Of a stretch of DNA of 64,000 bases, positions 17,872-26,856 are shown one piece after another. The notes under the pieces were generated by a model, which made no database searches, was not told the DNA's origin, and saw only the letters and a program-made list of their open reading frames with translations. This stretch comes from ZC4RG29 sp035304385 (GTDB lineage Bacteria; Bacteroidota; Bacteroidia; Cytophagales; Cyclobacteriaceae): NCBI GenBank assembly GCA_035304385.1, contig DATGQD010000026.1:1-64000 (forward strand), read 5' to 3'. How positions within the stretch are numbered: the first letter of the stretch is position 1; every line of letters begins with the position of its first letter. The position numbers and the translations under genes are program-made.

Positions 17872-20800
17872 ATGATGCAAAATTACCGCTACCTGACCGC
17901 GATTCTGATGCTGTCATCGGTCCTTGGGGCCTTCGCGCAGCATACCGTGGTGGGAAGAGTGACTGATGGGTCGGACGGTTCCGGCCTCCCCGGGGTAAAC
18001 ATCCTCGAAAGGGGTACATCAAACGGAGCGCTGACCGATGCCAACGGTAACTATTCTATTGCCGTGTCGTCGGACGCCATTTTGGTGTTCTCTTTCGTGG
18101 GATTCCAGCCGCAGGAAGTGGCCGTTGAAGGCCGCACTACTATTAATGTAACCCTGCAAGTCGACGCCACCCAACTCGACGAAGTGATTGTCGTGGGCTA
18201 CGGTGAGGTAAGAAAGGAAGACCTCACCGGGTCTGTCACGGCTATCAGTTCCCGCGATTTTAACAAGGGTGTGCTCACCTCGCCGCAGGACCTCCTGGTG
18301 GGGAAGGTCGCCGGTGTCTCGGTGACTACCAACAGCGGGGCGCCGGGCAGTGGCGCCACCATCCGCATACGGGGTGGATCGTCGCTGAGCGCATCCAACG
18401 ATCCGCTCATTGTAATTGACGGATTTCCGATCGACAACAAGACCATCGGAGGGAGCGCCAACTCGCTTGCTTCCATTAATCCCAACGACATCGAGTCGTT
18501 CACTGTGCTTAAGGATGCTTCCGCGACCGCCATTTACGGATCACGGGCATCCAACGGTGTGATCATCATCACCACCAAGAAAGGCAAGGAGGGTAAGCCC
18601 CAGCTAAGCTATAATGGCAATGTTTCAATCAGTTCGCCCATCGACTTTTTCGATGTGTTCTCCGGCGAGGAATATCGCGAACTTATAGCGGAACTGGTAG
18701 AGAGCGGCACGGTGAGCGGACTCAATGAATCGGCCCTCGACCGCCTGGGCGACGCGGATACGGACTGGCAAAAGGAAGTCTACCGCGATGCCGTTTCTCA
18801 CGACCATAACGTTGCGGTATCCGGGTCGGCCAACTCAATTCCGTACCGTGTCTCCTACGGTTACACCGACCAGCAAGGGATATTGAAGACGACCAGCTCG
18901 AAAAGGCATTCGCTCAACCTGAACCTCTCACCGTCGTTTTTCGATGATCACCTTAAAGTGAATTTCTCAGCAAAGGCGTCGAATACGAAGAACAACTTTG
19001 GCAACACCGGCGCTGTCGGGGGTGCTGTATTTTTCGATCCAACACAACCGGTTTATAATGACAACACCCGCTGGGGTGGCTACTTCACGTGGGTGACAGA
19101 CCCCGAGGATCCGGATTCCGACCCTATCGGGCTGTCGCCAAGCAATCCCGTGGCCTTGCTCAACCTCACGAACAATACATCCACCGTCAACCGGATATTG
19201 GGTAACATCCAACTCGACTATCGTTTTCCCTTTCTTCCCGACCTGCGGGCCAATGTGAACGCGGGCCTGGATTATACAAAAAGCGATGGTGTGAACAACA
19301 CTGATATCCTCGCTCCCTGGGTGACCGATATAGGAGAGGGGCAGCGTATCGATTACACCGGCGAAAACAGGGCGAAGCTCTTCGATCTTTACCTGAACTA
19401 TGTGAAGGAAATCGGCACGAGCCGAATCGACGCTACGGCTGGCTATTCCTATCAAAGCTTTGAAAACTACGGTTCCAACTTTAGCAGGAACTGGACCGAG
19501 ACGAAATTCTATGACAACGATCTCGACAGCGAAGAACGACCCATACCGCGCAAATATGTGCCGGACCTGACGTACCTGCTTTCATTCTTCGGAAGGATTA
19601 ACTACAGCTTCAAGGACCGTTATCTCCTTACGCTCACGTACCGGACTGACGGTTCAAGTCGGTTCTCAGAAGACAATCGCTGGGGAGCATTCCCGGCAGC
19701 GGCACTCGCGTGGAATATCGCAAACGAGAGCTTCATGGCACCGGCGACCGACGTACTCTCTCAGTTGAAGTTGAGACTGGGTTATGGTGTTACCGGTCAG
19801 CAAAACATCAGCATTCCGGGAAGCCCCAACAGCTCATACCCGTATTTGCCGGTTTACCAGATCAGTACGAACACCGCACGCTACCAGTTTGGTGATACGT
19901 TTTATTACACACTTCGTCCAAACGCGTACGATGGCAACATTAAGTGGGAGGAAACGACAACTTATAACATTGGTCTCGACTTCGGTTTTCTCAATGACCG
20001 GATTACGGGTACGATCGATGTTTACAAGCGCGAGACTGAAGATCTGCTGAACAACATTCAGGTGGCGGCGGGAAGCAACTTCTCAAACTTCCTGTGGACG
20101 AACGTGGGCTCACTCGAGAACAAAGGTGTTGAGGTTACCCTTAACGCACGTGTTATTGAGAGTACCGATCTCTCCTGGAATGTCGGGTTCAATTTCACGC
20201 ACAACCAGAACGAGATCACCGGTCTGCTTCGTACAGAGGACCCCAACTATGAAGGTGTAGCGGTCGGCGGCATCTCAGGTGGTGTGGGCAACACGGTACA
20301 GATCCACACCGTTGGACAGCCCGCTAATTCCTTTTACGTCTTTGAACAGGTCTACAACCAGCAGGGAATGCCCATTGAAGGCCTTTACGTTGATCGTAGT
20401 GGGATGGGTGGCTCGGTAGCCAGCAGTGGCCGAAACAAATACCACAAGTACTCTCCGTATCCGGATTACCTGATGGGTATCAATACGAACCTGCGCTACA
20501 AGAACTTCGACCTCTTTCTCGCAGGACGCGTGAGTCTTGGCAACTACGTTTACAATAACCGGGCTTCCGGCACTACGTATTCTGCGCTGTACATCAACAC
20601 AGGATTCTTTAACAACATCTCACCCTCGATCCGGAATAGCGAGTTTATCAACCCGCAGTATTGGTCTGACATGTACGTAGAGGATGCATCGTTTTTCAAG
20701 ATGGATAACATCAGCCTCGGCTACAGCTTGAACGACCTGGGCGAGCGGCTTAAGATGAGGGTCAGCCTGACGGTACAGAATGCTTTCGTAATCACCGACT

Positions 20801-20907
20801 ACAGTGGTATCGATCCGGAAGTCAACAACGGTTTTGATCCCGGCATTGACAATAACATCTATCCGCGGTCACGCAATTTCATCCTGGGTGTTAACCTGAC
20901 CTACTAA
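17872..20907 (+). CDS. susC: SusC/RagA-type TonB-dependent outer-membrane transporter
   Basis: A 1011-residue outer-membrane transporter importing oligosaccharides, here most likely maltodextrins, with SusD as its lid. A signal peptide (LTAILMLSSVLGAFAQ) is followed by a carboxypeptidase-D-like domain (about 24-105, GRVTDGSDGSGLPGVNI). The SusC signature LDEVIVVGYGEVRKEDLTGS comes next, then the plug with IRIRGGSSLSASNDPLIVIDG and the SATAIYGSRASNGVIIITT block, and a C-terminal beta barrel ending NFILGVNLTY. It starts a compact operon (7 bp to susD, 3 bp to the SusE/F gene, then the two amylases). Induction is presumably through the propeller regulator upstream. Confidence 0.97.
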   Translation: MMQNYRYLTAILMLSSVLGAFAQHTVVGRVTDGSDGSGLPGVNILERGTSNGALTDANGNYSIAVSSDAILVFSFVGFQPQEVAVEGRTTINVTLQVDATQLDEVIVVGYGEVRKEDLTGSVTAISSRDFNKGVLTSPQDLLVGKVAGVSVTTNSGAPGSGATIRIRGGSSLSASNDPLIVIDGFPIDNKTIGGSANSLASINPNDIESFTVLKDASATAIYGSRASNGVIIITTKKGKEGKPQLSYNGNVSISSPIDFFDVFSGEEYRELIAELVESGTVSGLNESALDRLGDADTDWQKEVYRDAVSHDHNVAVSGSANSIPYRVSYGYTDQQGILKTTSSKRHSLNLNLSPSFFDDHLKVNFSAKASNTKNNFGNTGAVGGAVFFDPTQPVYNDNTRWGGYFTWVTDPEDPDSDPIGLSPSNPVALLNLTNNTSTVNRILGNIQLDYRFPFLPDLRANVNAGLDYTKSDGVNNTDILAPWVTDIGEGQRIDYTGENRAKLFDLYLNYVKEIGTSRIDATAGYSYQSFENYGSNFSRNWTETKFYDNDLDSEERPIPRKYVPDLTYLLSFFGRINYSFKDRYLLTLTYRTDGSSRFSEDNRWGAFPAAALAWNIANESFMAPATDVLSQLKLRLGYGVTGQQNISIPGSPNSSYPYLPVYQISTNTARYQFGDTFYYTLRPNAYDGNIKWEETTTYNIGLDFGFLNDRITGTIDVYKRETEDLLNNIQVAAGSNFSNFLWTNVGSLENKGVEVTLNARVIESTDLSWNVGFNFTHNQNEITGLLRTEDPNYEGVAVGGISGGVGNTVQIHTVGQPANSFYVFEQVYNQQGMPIEGLYVDRSGMGGSVASSGRNKYHKYSPYPDYLMGINTNLRYKNFDLFLAGRVSLGNYVYNNRASGTTYSALYINTGFFNNISPSIRNSEFINPQYWSDMYVEDASFFKMDNISLGYSLNDLGERLKMRVSLTVQNAFVITDYSGIDPEVNNGFDPGIDNNIYPRSRNFILGVNLTY

Positions 20908-20914
20908 ACTGCAA

Positions 20915-22495
20915 ATGACAATGTCTATGAAATCAAGAATATATGTAATGGTCGTTGCCCTGAGCTTCACTGCAACGTCCTGCTTTAATGACCTTGATCC
21001 GCAGTCGTTGGGAGCATCGATCAAGACGGCTGCCGACGTCTACGATTCACCGGAAGCTTACAAGGAAGGTCTGGCAAAATTATATGCCACCTTCGCGCTT
21101 AGCGGACAACAGGGGCCGGCCGGACAGCCCGACATCGCCGGTATTGATGAAGGCTTTTCGAACTACCTCCGGCAGTATTGGAACTGCCAGGAACTCACAA
21201 CAGACGAGGCTGTCATCGGTTGGAACGACGCCACCATCAAAGACTTCCATTGGCACACCTGGACACAAACCGATGTATTCATCGGTGCGGTCTACTCCAG
21301 GATTATGTATACCGCTGCCCTGTGCAATGAATTTATCCGCGCGACGGTCGATAGCGACGATGCCACCATCAAAACCTACCATGCGGAGGCACGGTACCTG
21401 CGGGCATTGGCATACTATCACGCACTCGACCTGTTTGGAAATCCTCCGTTTGTGACGGAAGCCGACCTGGCGGGATCGTTCTTTCCGCAACAGATAAACC
21501 GCAGTGATCTCTTTGCTTATATAGAGACTGAACTGGCGGACATAGAAGATGATCTCGGCGAACCGCGATTTGAATATGGCCGCGCCGACAAAGCGGCTGC
21601 GTGGATGCTGCAGGCAAAGTTGTATCTGAATGCCGAAGTGTATATCGGTACGGCTAAGTATACGGAAGCACTTACCGCGCTTAACAAGGTAATAAGCGCT
21701 GGCTATATGCTGGCACCAGACTATCTGATGAACTTCGTTGCCGACAATGACGCCAGTCCTGAAATGATCTTCCCGATCACCTACGACGGCCAGAACACGC
21801 AGTCGTATGGTGGGATGGTCTATCTCGTACACGCTCCGATCGGTGGGTCAATGATCCCGCTGGCTGAATCGATGTTTGGCGTAAACAATGGATGGGGCGG
21901 TATTCGCGTGACATCGGCATTTGTAGAAAAGTTTGACGACATCAGTGGTGACACCGATTCGCGCGCGCTGTTCTGGACGGATGGACAATCCCTCGAGATC
22001 AACGACATCGGGCAGTTTACCGAGGGCTATGCGATGACCAAATTCAGAAACCGGAAATTCGACGGATCTCTCGCTGATGAAGCCCATCCTGAATTCGTCG
22101 ACACCGACTGGCCCATGTTCCGCCTTGCCGATGCTTACCTGATGTACGCCGAGGCCGTCCTGAGAGGTGGACAAGGGGGTAGCGCCGCTGAAGCGCTCAA
22201 CTACGTCAATGCCCTCCGGGAGAGAGCATACGGCGATGCGTCCGGTAACATTACCAGTGGCGAACTCACCCTGGACTTTATCCTGGATGAACGCGCACGA
22301 GAACTTTACTGGGAAGGACACCGCAGAACCGACCTGATCCGGTTCGGGAAATTCACAGGCGACAGCTATGTGTGGCCCTGGAAAGGGAATGTAAAGGAGG
22401 GGACAGGAACCGCGGCCTTCCGCGATCTTTTCCCGATCCCTTCGGCCGACCTGGGCGCGAATCCGACGCTGGTACAGAATCCGGGATACCAATAA
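20915..22495 (+). CDS. susD: SusD/RagB-type nutrient-binding outer-membrane lipoprotein
   Basis: A 526-residue surface lipoprotein that closes over SusC and binds the sugar. The lipoprotein signal is VMVVALSFTATSCFND with the lipidated Cys in TSC. The TPR-like helical scaffold shows AEARYLRALAYYHALDLFGNPPFVTE, the classical SusD stretch, and the C-terminal RagB part has DEAHPEFVDTDWPMFRLADA, YLMYAEAVLRGG and DFILDERARELYWEGHRRTDLIRFGKF. The length is typical. ATG 20924 is an alternative start. It lies 7 bp after susC. Confidence 0.97.
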   Translation: MTMSMKSRIYVMVVALSFTATSCFNDLDPQSLGASIKTAADVYDSPEAYKEGLAKLYATFALSGQQGPAGQPDIAGIDEGFSNYLRQYWNCQELTTDEAVIGWNDATIKDFHWHTWTQTDVFIGAVYSRIMYTAALCNEFIRATVDSDDATIKTYHAEARYLRALAYYHALDLFGNPPFVTEADLAGSFFPQQINRSDLFAYIETELADIEDDLGEPRFEYGRADKAAAWMLQAKLYLNAEVYIGTAKYTEALTALNKVISAGYMLAPDYLMNFVADNDASPEMIFPITYDGQNTQSYGGMVYLVHAPIGGSMIPLAESMFGVNNGWGGIRVTSAFVEKFDDISGDTDSRALFWTDGQSLEINDIGQFTEGYAMTKFRNRKFDGSLADEAHPEFVDTDWPMFRLADAYLMYAEAVLRGGQGGSAAEALNYVNALRERAYGDASGNITSGELTLDFILDERARELYWEGHRRTDLIRFGKFTGDSYVWPWKGNVKEGTGTAAFRDLFPIPSADLGANPTLVQNPGYQ

Positions 22496-22498
22496 ATC

Positions 22499-23887
22499 AT
22501 GGGACGTATGAAAACACTGATAAGCAAAACATATAGCCGCCTGGCGGCACTTTGTATGATCATCATCGCCGCCAGTTGCGCCGATGAAAATCCCCGGCCA
22601 ACGCTGGGCGACGTCAGCACCTTTGTTCCGCCCGTGCTGAAGAACGCCGCCACGGGTGGGCCCGTCGAGCTGTTGCCCGACAACGCGACTCAAATATTTG
22701 AAAAGTTTGAATGGCAGCGCACCGACTATGGTATTCAACTGTCGACCATCTATACATTGCAAGCCGATATCGATCCGGATTTCCCGGCGCCGCGCACCGT
22801 GGCCGAGAGTTCGCAGGACGCGGTTGACGTTACCGTTGGGCAATTCAACAATGCCATGCTTGCACTGGGTTTACCGGGTTTCGAAGAAGGAACCGTATAC
22901 CTGCGGCTCCGTTCGACGATAAACGGATACGATGCAGAACCTGTTTATTCGCAGACGATCACCCGCAGCGCGGTTACCTATCAGGACAGCGAATGCGGCA
23001 ACCACTGCACCATCGGAATCATCGGAACTGCTACCGCAGGCGGGTGGGATACCGACACCGATATGCGCCTTTCCGACCCCACAGGTGCCGACAAGTTCAC
23101 CTGGACGATCACCACGTATCTGACGGCTGGCGAACTTAAGTTCAGAGCGGCCGACGACTGGGCGGTGAACTGGGGTCATGATGCCTATCCGTCAGGAACC
23201 GGCATTCAGGATGGCCCTAATATTCCGATCGCCGATCCCGGATACTATAAGATTGTCTTTGAAGATGCCTCCGGAAACTACACCCTCACCAAGCTGGACG
23301 ACGCGCCATTGGCAACCGTGGGTATTATCGGAAGTGGTACGCCCGGTGGTTGGGACAATGATACAGACCTCGTCCAGGATCCCAACGATCCGCACATCTG
23401 GACGGGAACGGTGACGCTTGTCGACGGGGAGGCCAAATTCCGCGCTGACGACGACTGGGGCAAGAACTGGGGAGGCGATACGTATCCTTCCGGTTACGGT
23501 ACACAGGATGGACCCAACATTCCCGTCAAGGCGGGAACGTACGCAGTTTGGTTTAACGACATGAGTGGGCAGTACTTCTTTATGCCGACCACCGCGTCGG
23601 CGCCGTACGACGCCGTGGGCATTATTGGTGACGCCACGTCCGGGCAATGGGATGAGGACACCGACCTCATCCAAAACCCGGCTAATCCGTTCCTGTGGTC
23701 GAAGGCAGTCACCCTGACGAACGGCGAGGCGAAATTCAGAGCCGACGACGACTGGGCGGTGAACTGGGGCGGCTCGGACTTCCCCGGTGGCATAGGAGGA
23801 CAGGATGGTCCGAACATCCCCGTGAAAGAAGGAACCTACTTTGTGACCTTCAACACGGGAACCGGCGAGTATTACTTCCTGAAGTGA
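22499..23887 (+). CDS. SusE/SusF-like surface glycan-binding lipoprotein with three tandem modules
   Basis: A 462-residue lipoprotein (MIIIAASCADEN) with an N-terminal Ig-like SusE domain of about 150 residues, ending near YSQTITRSAV. Three tandem starch-binding-like modules follow at about 171-272, 273-370 and 371-462. Each opens with GIIG, then a GGWD/GQWD turn, DTD, a Trp, GE(A/L)KFRA, (A/D)DDW and NWG, QDGPNIP, and a closing beta strand. The repeated Trp and Asp residues are the expected ring-stacking and polar ligands for alpha-glucan. It would hold starch at the cell surface for the secreted amylase encoded next. It starts 3 bp after susD. Confidence 0.92.
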   Translation: MGRMKTLISKTYSRLAALCMIIIAASCADENPRPTLGDVSTFVPPVLKNAATGGPVELLPDNATQIFEKFEWQRTDYGIQLSTIYTLQADIDPDFPAPRTVAESSQDAVDVTVGQFNNAMLALGLPGFEEGTVYLRLRSTINGYDAEPVYSQTITRSAVTYQDSECGNHCTIGIIGTATAGGWDTDTDMRLSDPTGADKFTWTITTYLTAGELKFRAADDWAVNWGHDAYPSGTGIQDGPNIPIADPGYYKIVFEDASGNYTLTKLDDAPLATVGIIGSGTPGGWDNDTDLVQDPNDPHIWTGTVTLVDGEAKFRADDDWGKNWGGDTYPSGYGTQDGPNIPVKAGTYAVWFNDMSGQYFFMPTTASAPYDAVGIIGDATSGQWDEDTDLIQNPANPFLWSKAVTLTNGEAKFRADDDWAVNWGGSDFPGGIGGQDGPNIPVKEGTYFVTFNTGTGEYYFLK

Positions 23888-23959
23888 TGCACTGAAGCAC
23901 ACAACCCATCAAAAAGAAAAGGTTAGTTGATTTAATCAGGGTTTGAGCCCGCAGGCAGA

Positions 23960-23990
23960 CCAGCCCCTCCGGAATCACGGAGGGCGCTGG
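23960..23990 (+). promoter_or_regulatory. Hairpin between the SusE/F gene and the secreted amylase gene
   Basis: CCAGC-CCCTCCG (23960-23971) pairs with CGGAGGG-C-GCTGG (23978-23990) around a 6-nt loop, with one bulged C: 12 paired bases. No T run follows, so it is not a simple terminator. It ends 23 bp before the amylase ATG and may set relative expression by blocking decay or ribosomes. Confidence 0.5.
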
Positions 23991-24013
23991 CTGTCATCGC
24001 GTAATGTGTCCCC

Positions 24014-26854
24014 ATGAAAAAATTATACTTGGTAGTCATACTCGTATTGACAGTGGGCACGGTGTGGTCGAAGGAAGCAATCGACCCGACCATAACGCCT
24101 GCCTTGTTTCGATCTACCGACGAGATCACGGTCGTCTACGACGTAACAGGAACGCCCCTGGCCAATCTAACGACGGCATGGGTGTGGGTGTGGATTCCCG
24201 GGATGAACGTTGACGCCGCGTCGAACGTAAATCCGGCAAGTAGCAACCCGACACAAGCGGATCCTGCAAAGTGCAGCAAGTCGGTTGTCGGGGGTCGAAC
24301 GTTGTTCACCATTGTTTTTACACCTTCCGACTTTTTTGATGGCGACATCAGCAGCGCGGCCCAGCTGGGCATCCTGCTGAAGGGGAATGACTGGTCCGAC
24401 GGACAAACGACAGACTATCTGGCGTCGTTTTGGGACGGGGGCTTCGAAGTAAAGCTGACCGCTCCCGGTAAGCGGCACCTTTTTGTAGATCCGGGCAACA
24501 GCATCGACATTGCCGCAGAGACCCCCGCTACGGCCGACTTCTCCCTGTACGTAGACGATAACCTCATCGACCAGGCACAGGGAACTACCTACAATTTCGA
24601 GTATGTAGTGCCGGCTTCGCCAGACGCCGCCGTGGTGAAACTCGTGGCAGATGCCAATGGTGATACCGACGAGCAATCCTTCCAATATATCGTAAGGCAG
24701 CCGAGTCCGACAGTGCCGCGCCCCGCCGGCATTATCCCGGGCATCAACTATGCGCCCGGTGACGACACGCGCGTGACCCTTTGCCTGTGGGCGCCGGGAA
24801 AGTCGGATGTGTACCTCCTGGGAGACTTCACAGACTGGCAACTACTGCCTGATTATCTGATGAATCGCGACGGCGAATATTTTTGGATCGAAGTGGATGG
24901 ACTCACAGCCGGCGTAGAGTACGGCTTTCAATACCTGATCGATGAATCTATTTACGTGGCGGACCCGTACGCAGACAAGATCCTCGACCCGGAAGATGTA
25001 TACATCCCCGCGTCGGTGTACCCGGGTCTCAAACCGTATCCCGCCGCCGCGTTGCATTCGGAATGGTATTTCAATCGGGTCGCGGTGTTGGAAACCGGAA
25101 CGGCACCATATGAATGGCAAGCTGACGATTACGTTAAGCCGGCGAAGGAAGAGGTTGTAATCTATGAGTTGCTCATCCGCGATTTTTTTGAAGCTGGCGA
25201 GCGCTCCTATCAGAATCTCGTCGACACAATATCCTATTTCAAACGCCTCGGCGTTACGGCGATCGAGCTCATGCCGGTCATGGAATTCAACGGCAATGAG
25301 GGATGGGGCTACAACCCGACCTTTATGTTCGCGCCGGACAAGTATTATGGTACACGGCAAAAGCTAAAAGAATTCATAGACCGTTGCCACCAGGAAGGAA
25401 TAGCCGTAATCCTCGACATCGTAATGAATCATCAGGACTTGCCTAATCCCTACGTGATGATGGATTTCGATTTCGGCACTATGAAGCCACTGGCTGACAA
25501 CAAGTGGTTCAATACGGATGCAAGGCACCCTTTCAACGTGTTCTACGACATGGATCACGAAAGTGCGTATACCCAGGCCTACCTGGATACTGTAGCGCAT
25601 TACTGGTTGAACGAATACAAGGTCGACGGCTTTCGATTCGACTTGTCGAAGGGCTTCACGCAGACGAACAATCCGACGAACGTCGGCGCCTGGTCCGCTT
25701 ATGATGCAAGCCGCATCGCACTACTGAAACGCATGGCCGATGTGATCTGGGAACACACTCCGGACGCATGGATCATACTCGAGCATTTTGCGGCGAACGA
25801 AGAAGAAAAGGAGTTGGCGGAATATCGGGCAGACGAGGGGAAAGGCATGCTGGTTTGGGGAAACCTGAATCACGCTTTCAACCAGAATACGATGGGTTAC
25901 CCCGAGGAGTCGGACATCAGCTGGATAGATTACCAGGAGCGGGGCTGGAGCGTTCCGCACGTTATCGGATACATGGAAAGTCATGACGAAGAACGCCTCA
26001 TGTACAAGAACCAGGCATTCGGTAATGTATCGGGTAGCTATTCGGTTAAGGACCCGGCCATCGGACTGCAACGTACGGAAGCGGCGGCCTTGCTGTTTTA
26101 CCTGACGCCCGGACCGAGAATGTTGTGGCAGTTCGGTGAACTGGGCTACGATCAAAGTATTAACCGGTGCGAAGACGGAATGATCAGCGACAACTGCAGA
26201 CTATCGCCCAAACCAACAGGGTGGAGTCTTCGTGATGAAAGTCCGCGCAGGCGATTGTTCAATCGTACCGCCGACCTGATCCGGCTGCGTGGCGAATACC
26301 CGGTCTTCACCGACGGCACCGCCGAATTCGGTGGGGGCGCCACGCTGTTGAAGCAAGTCACGCTCCGGAACAACCCGTACACGGCCAGTCCGGCAAACAC
26401 CGACGAAATGAATGTCAAGCTGGTGGTAAACTTCGGCCTTACGGCACAGGGAATTGTCGTGGAGTTCCCGCATACCGGCACGTGGTACGACTACTACGCG
26501 CACGGTGCACCGCTTGACGTTACTTCAACGGCTACGGCAGTAAACCTTCAGCCGGGAGAGTATAGGCTGTACACCGATGTGCCCATAGAAAATCCGTTGG
26601 TAACCGCGGTCGCTGACGAAAGAAAGCCTTACCTCCAGGTGTTTCCCAACCCCGTACGATCTCATATCCACATAGCTTCGGACAGTGAAGTCGTCACCGA
26701 AATTACAGTCAGGAATATGCTCGGTCAATCCGTTGCATTGCAACGGCAGGAGGACAACCAATGGAGCATGGAGGGGCTGACGCCGGGTCTGTACATCGCT
26801 GAAATCCAAACCTTGCGTCACCGATATGTCGTCAAACTAGTAAAGGAACCATAA
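24014..26854 (+). CDS. Secreted GH13 alpha-amylase with CBM48-like domain and T9SS sorting signal
   Basis: A 946-residue enzyme hydrolysing alpha-1,4-glucan outside the cell. Parts in order: signal peptide (LVVILVLTVGTVWS), an N-terminal beta domain (about 20-230), a CBM48/isoamylase-N-like module (about 240-340, VTLCLWAPGKSDVYLLGDFTDW), the GH13 barrel from about 375, a C-terminal beta domain, and a T9SS sorting domain from about 870 (VFPNPVRSHIHI to YVVKLVKEP). Catalytic residues are D543 in GFRFDLSKG and E590 in IILEHF, with the transition-state Asp D658 in SHDEE, where Ser replaces the usual Asn before His. Region I is DIVMNH. It follows the SusE/F-like gene and ends 2 bp before the next amylase gene. 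Confidence 0.93.
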   Translation: MKKLYLVVILVLTVGTVWSKEAIDPTITPALFRSTDEITVVYDVTGTPLANLTTAWVWVWIPGMNVDAASNVNPASSNPTQADPAKCSKSVVGGRTLFTIVFTPSDFFDGDISSAAQLGILLKGNDWSDGQTTDYLASFWDGGFEVKLTAPGKRHLFVDPGNSIDIAAETPATADFSLYVDDNLIDQAQGTTYNFEYVVPASPDAAVVKLVADANGDTDEQSFQYIVRQPSPTVPRPAGIIPGINYAPGDDTRVTLCLWAPGKSDVYLLGDFTDWQLLPDYLMNRDGEYFWIEVDGLTAGVEYGFQYLIDESIYVADPYADKILDPEDVYIPASVYPGLKPYPAAALHSEWYFNRVAVLETGTAPYEWQADDYVKPAKEEVVIYELLIRDFFEAGERSYQNLVDTISYFKRLGVTAIELMPVMEFNGNEGWGYNPTFMFAPDKYYGTRQKLKEFIDRCHQEGIAVILDIVMNHQDLPNPYVMMDFDFGTMKPLADNKWFNTDARHPFNVFYDMDHESAYTQAYLDTVAHYWLNEYKVDGFRFDLSKGFTQTNNPTNVGAWSAYDASRIALLKRMADVIWEHTPDAWIILEHFAANEEEKELAEYRADEGKGMLVWGNLNHAFNQNTMGYPEESDISWIDYQERGWSVPHVIGYMESHDEERLMYKNQAFGNVSGSYSVKDPAIGLQRTEAAALLFYLTPGPRMLWQFGELGYDQSINRCEDGMISDNCRLSPKPTGWSLRDESPRRRLFNRTADLIRLRGEYPVFTDGTAEFGGGATLLKQVTLRNNPYTASPANTDEMNVKLVVNFGLTAQGIVVEFPHTGTWYDYYAHGAPLDVTSTATAVNLQPGEYRLYTDVPIENPLVTAVADERKPYLQVFPNPVRSHIHIASDSEVVTEITVRNMLGQSVALQRQEDNQWSMEGLTPGLYIAEIQTLRHRYVVKLVKEP

Positions 26855-26856
26855 CC

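Noticed and set aside
17697..17966. 90-codon frame between the propeller regulator and susC
   Set aside because: It overlaps the susC start and signal peptide in another frame and has no recognisable features.
21848..22843. 331-codon minus-strand frame opposite susD and the SusE/F-like gene
   Set aside because: It is antisense to two clear genes, has no family motif, and spans a real gene junction. Long antisense frames are common here because of the codon use.
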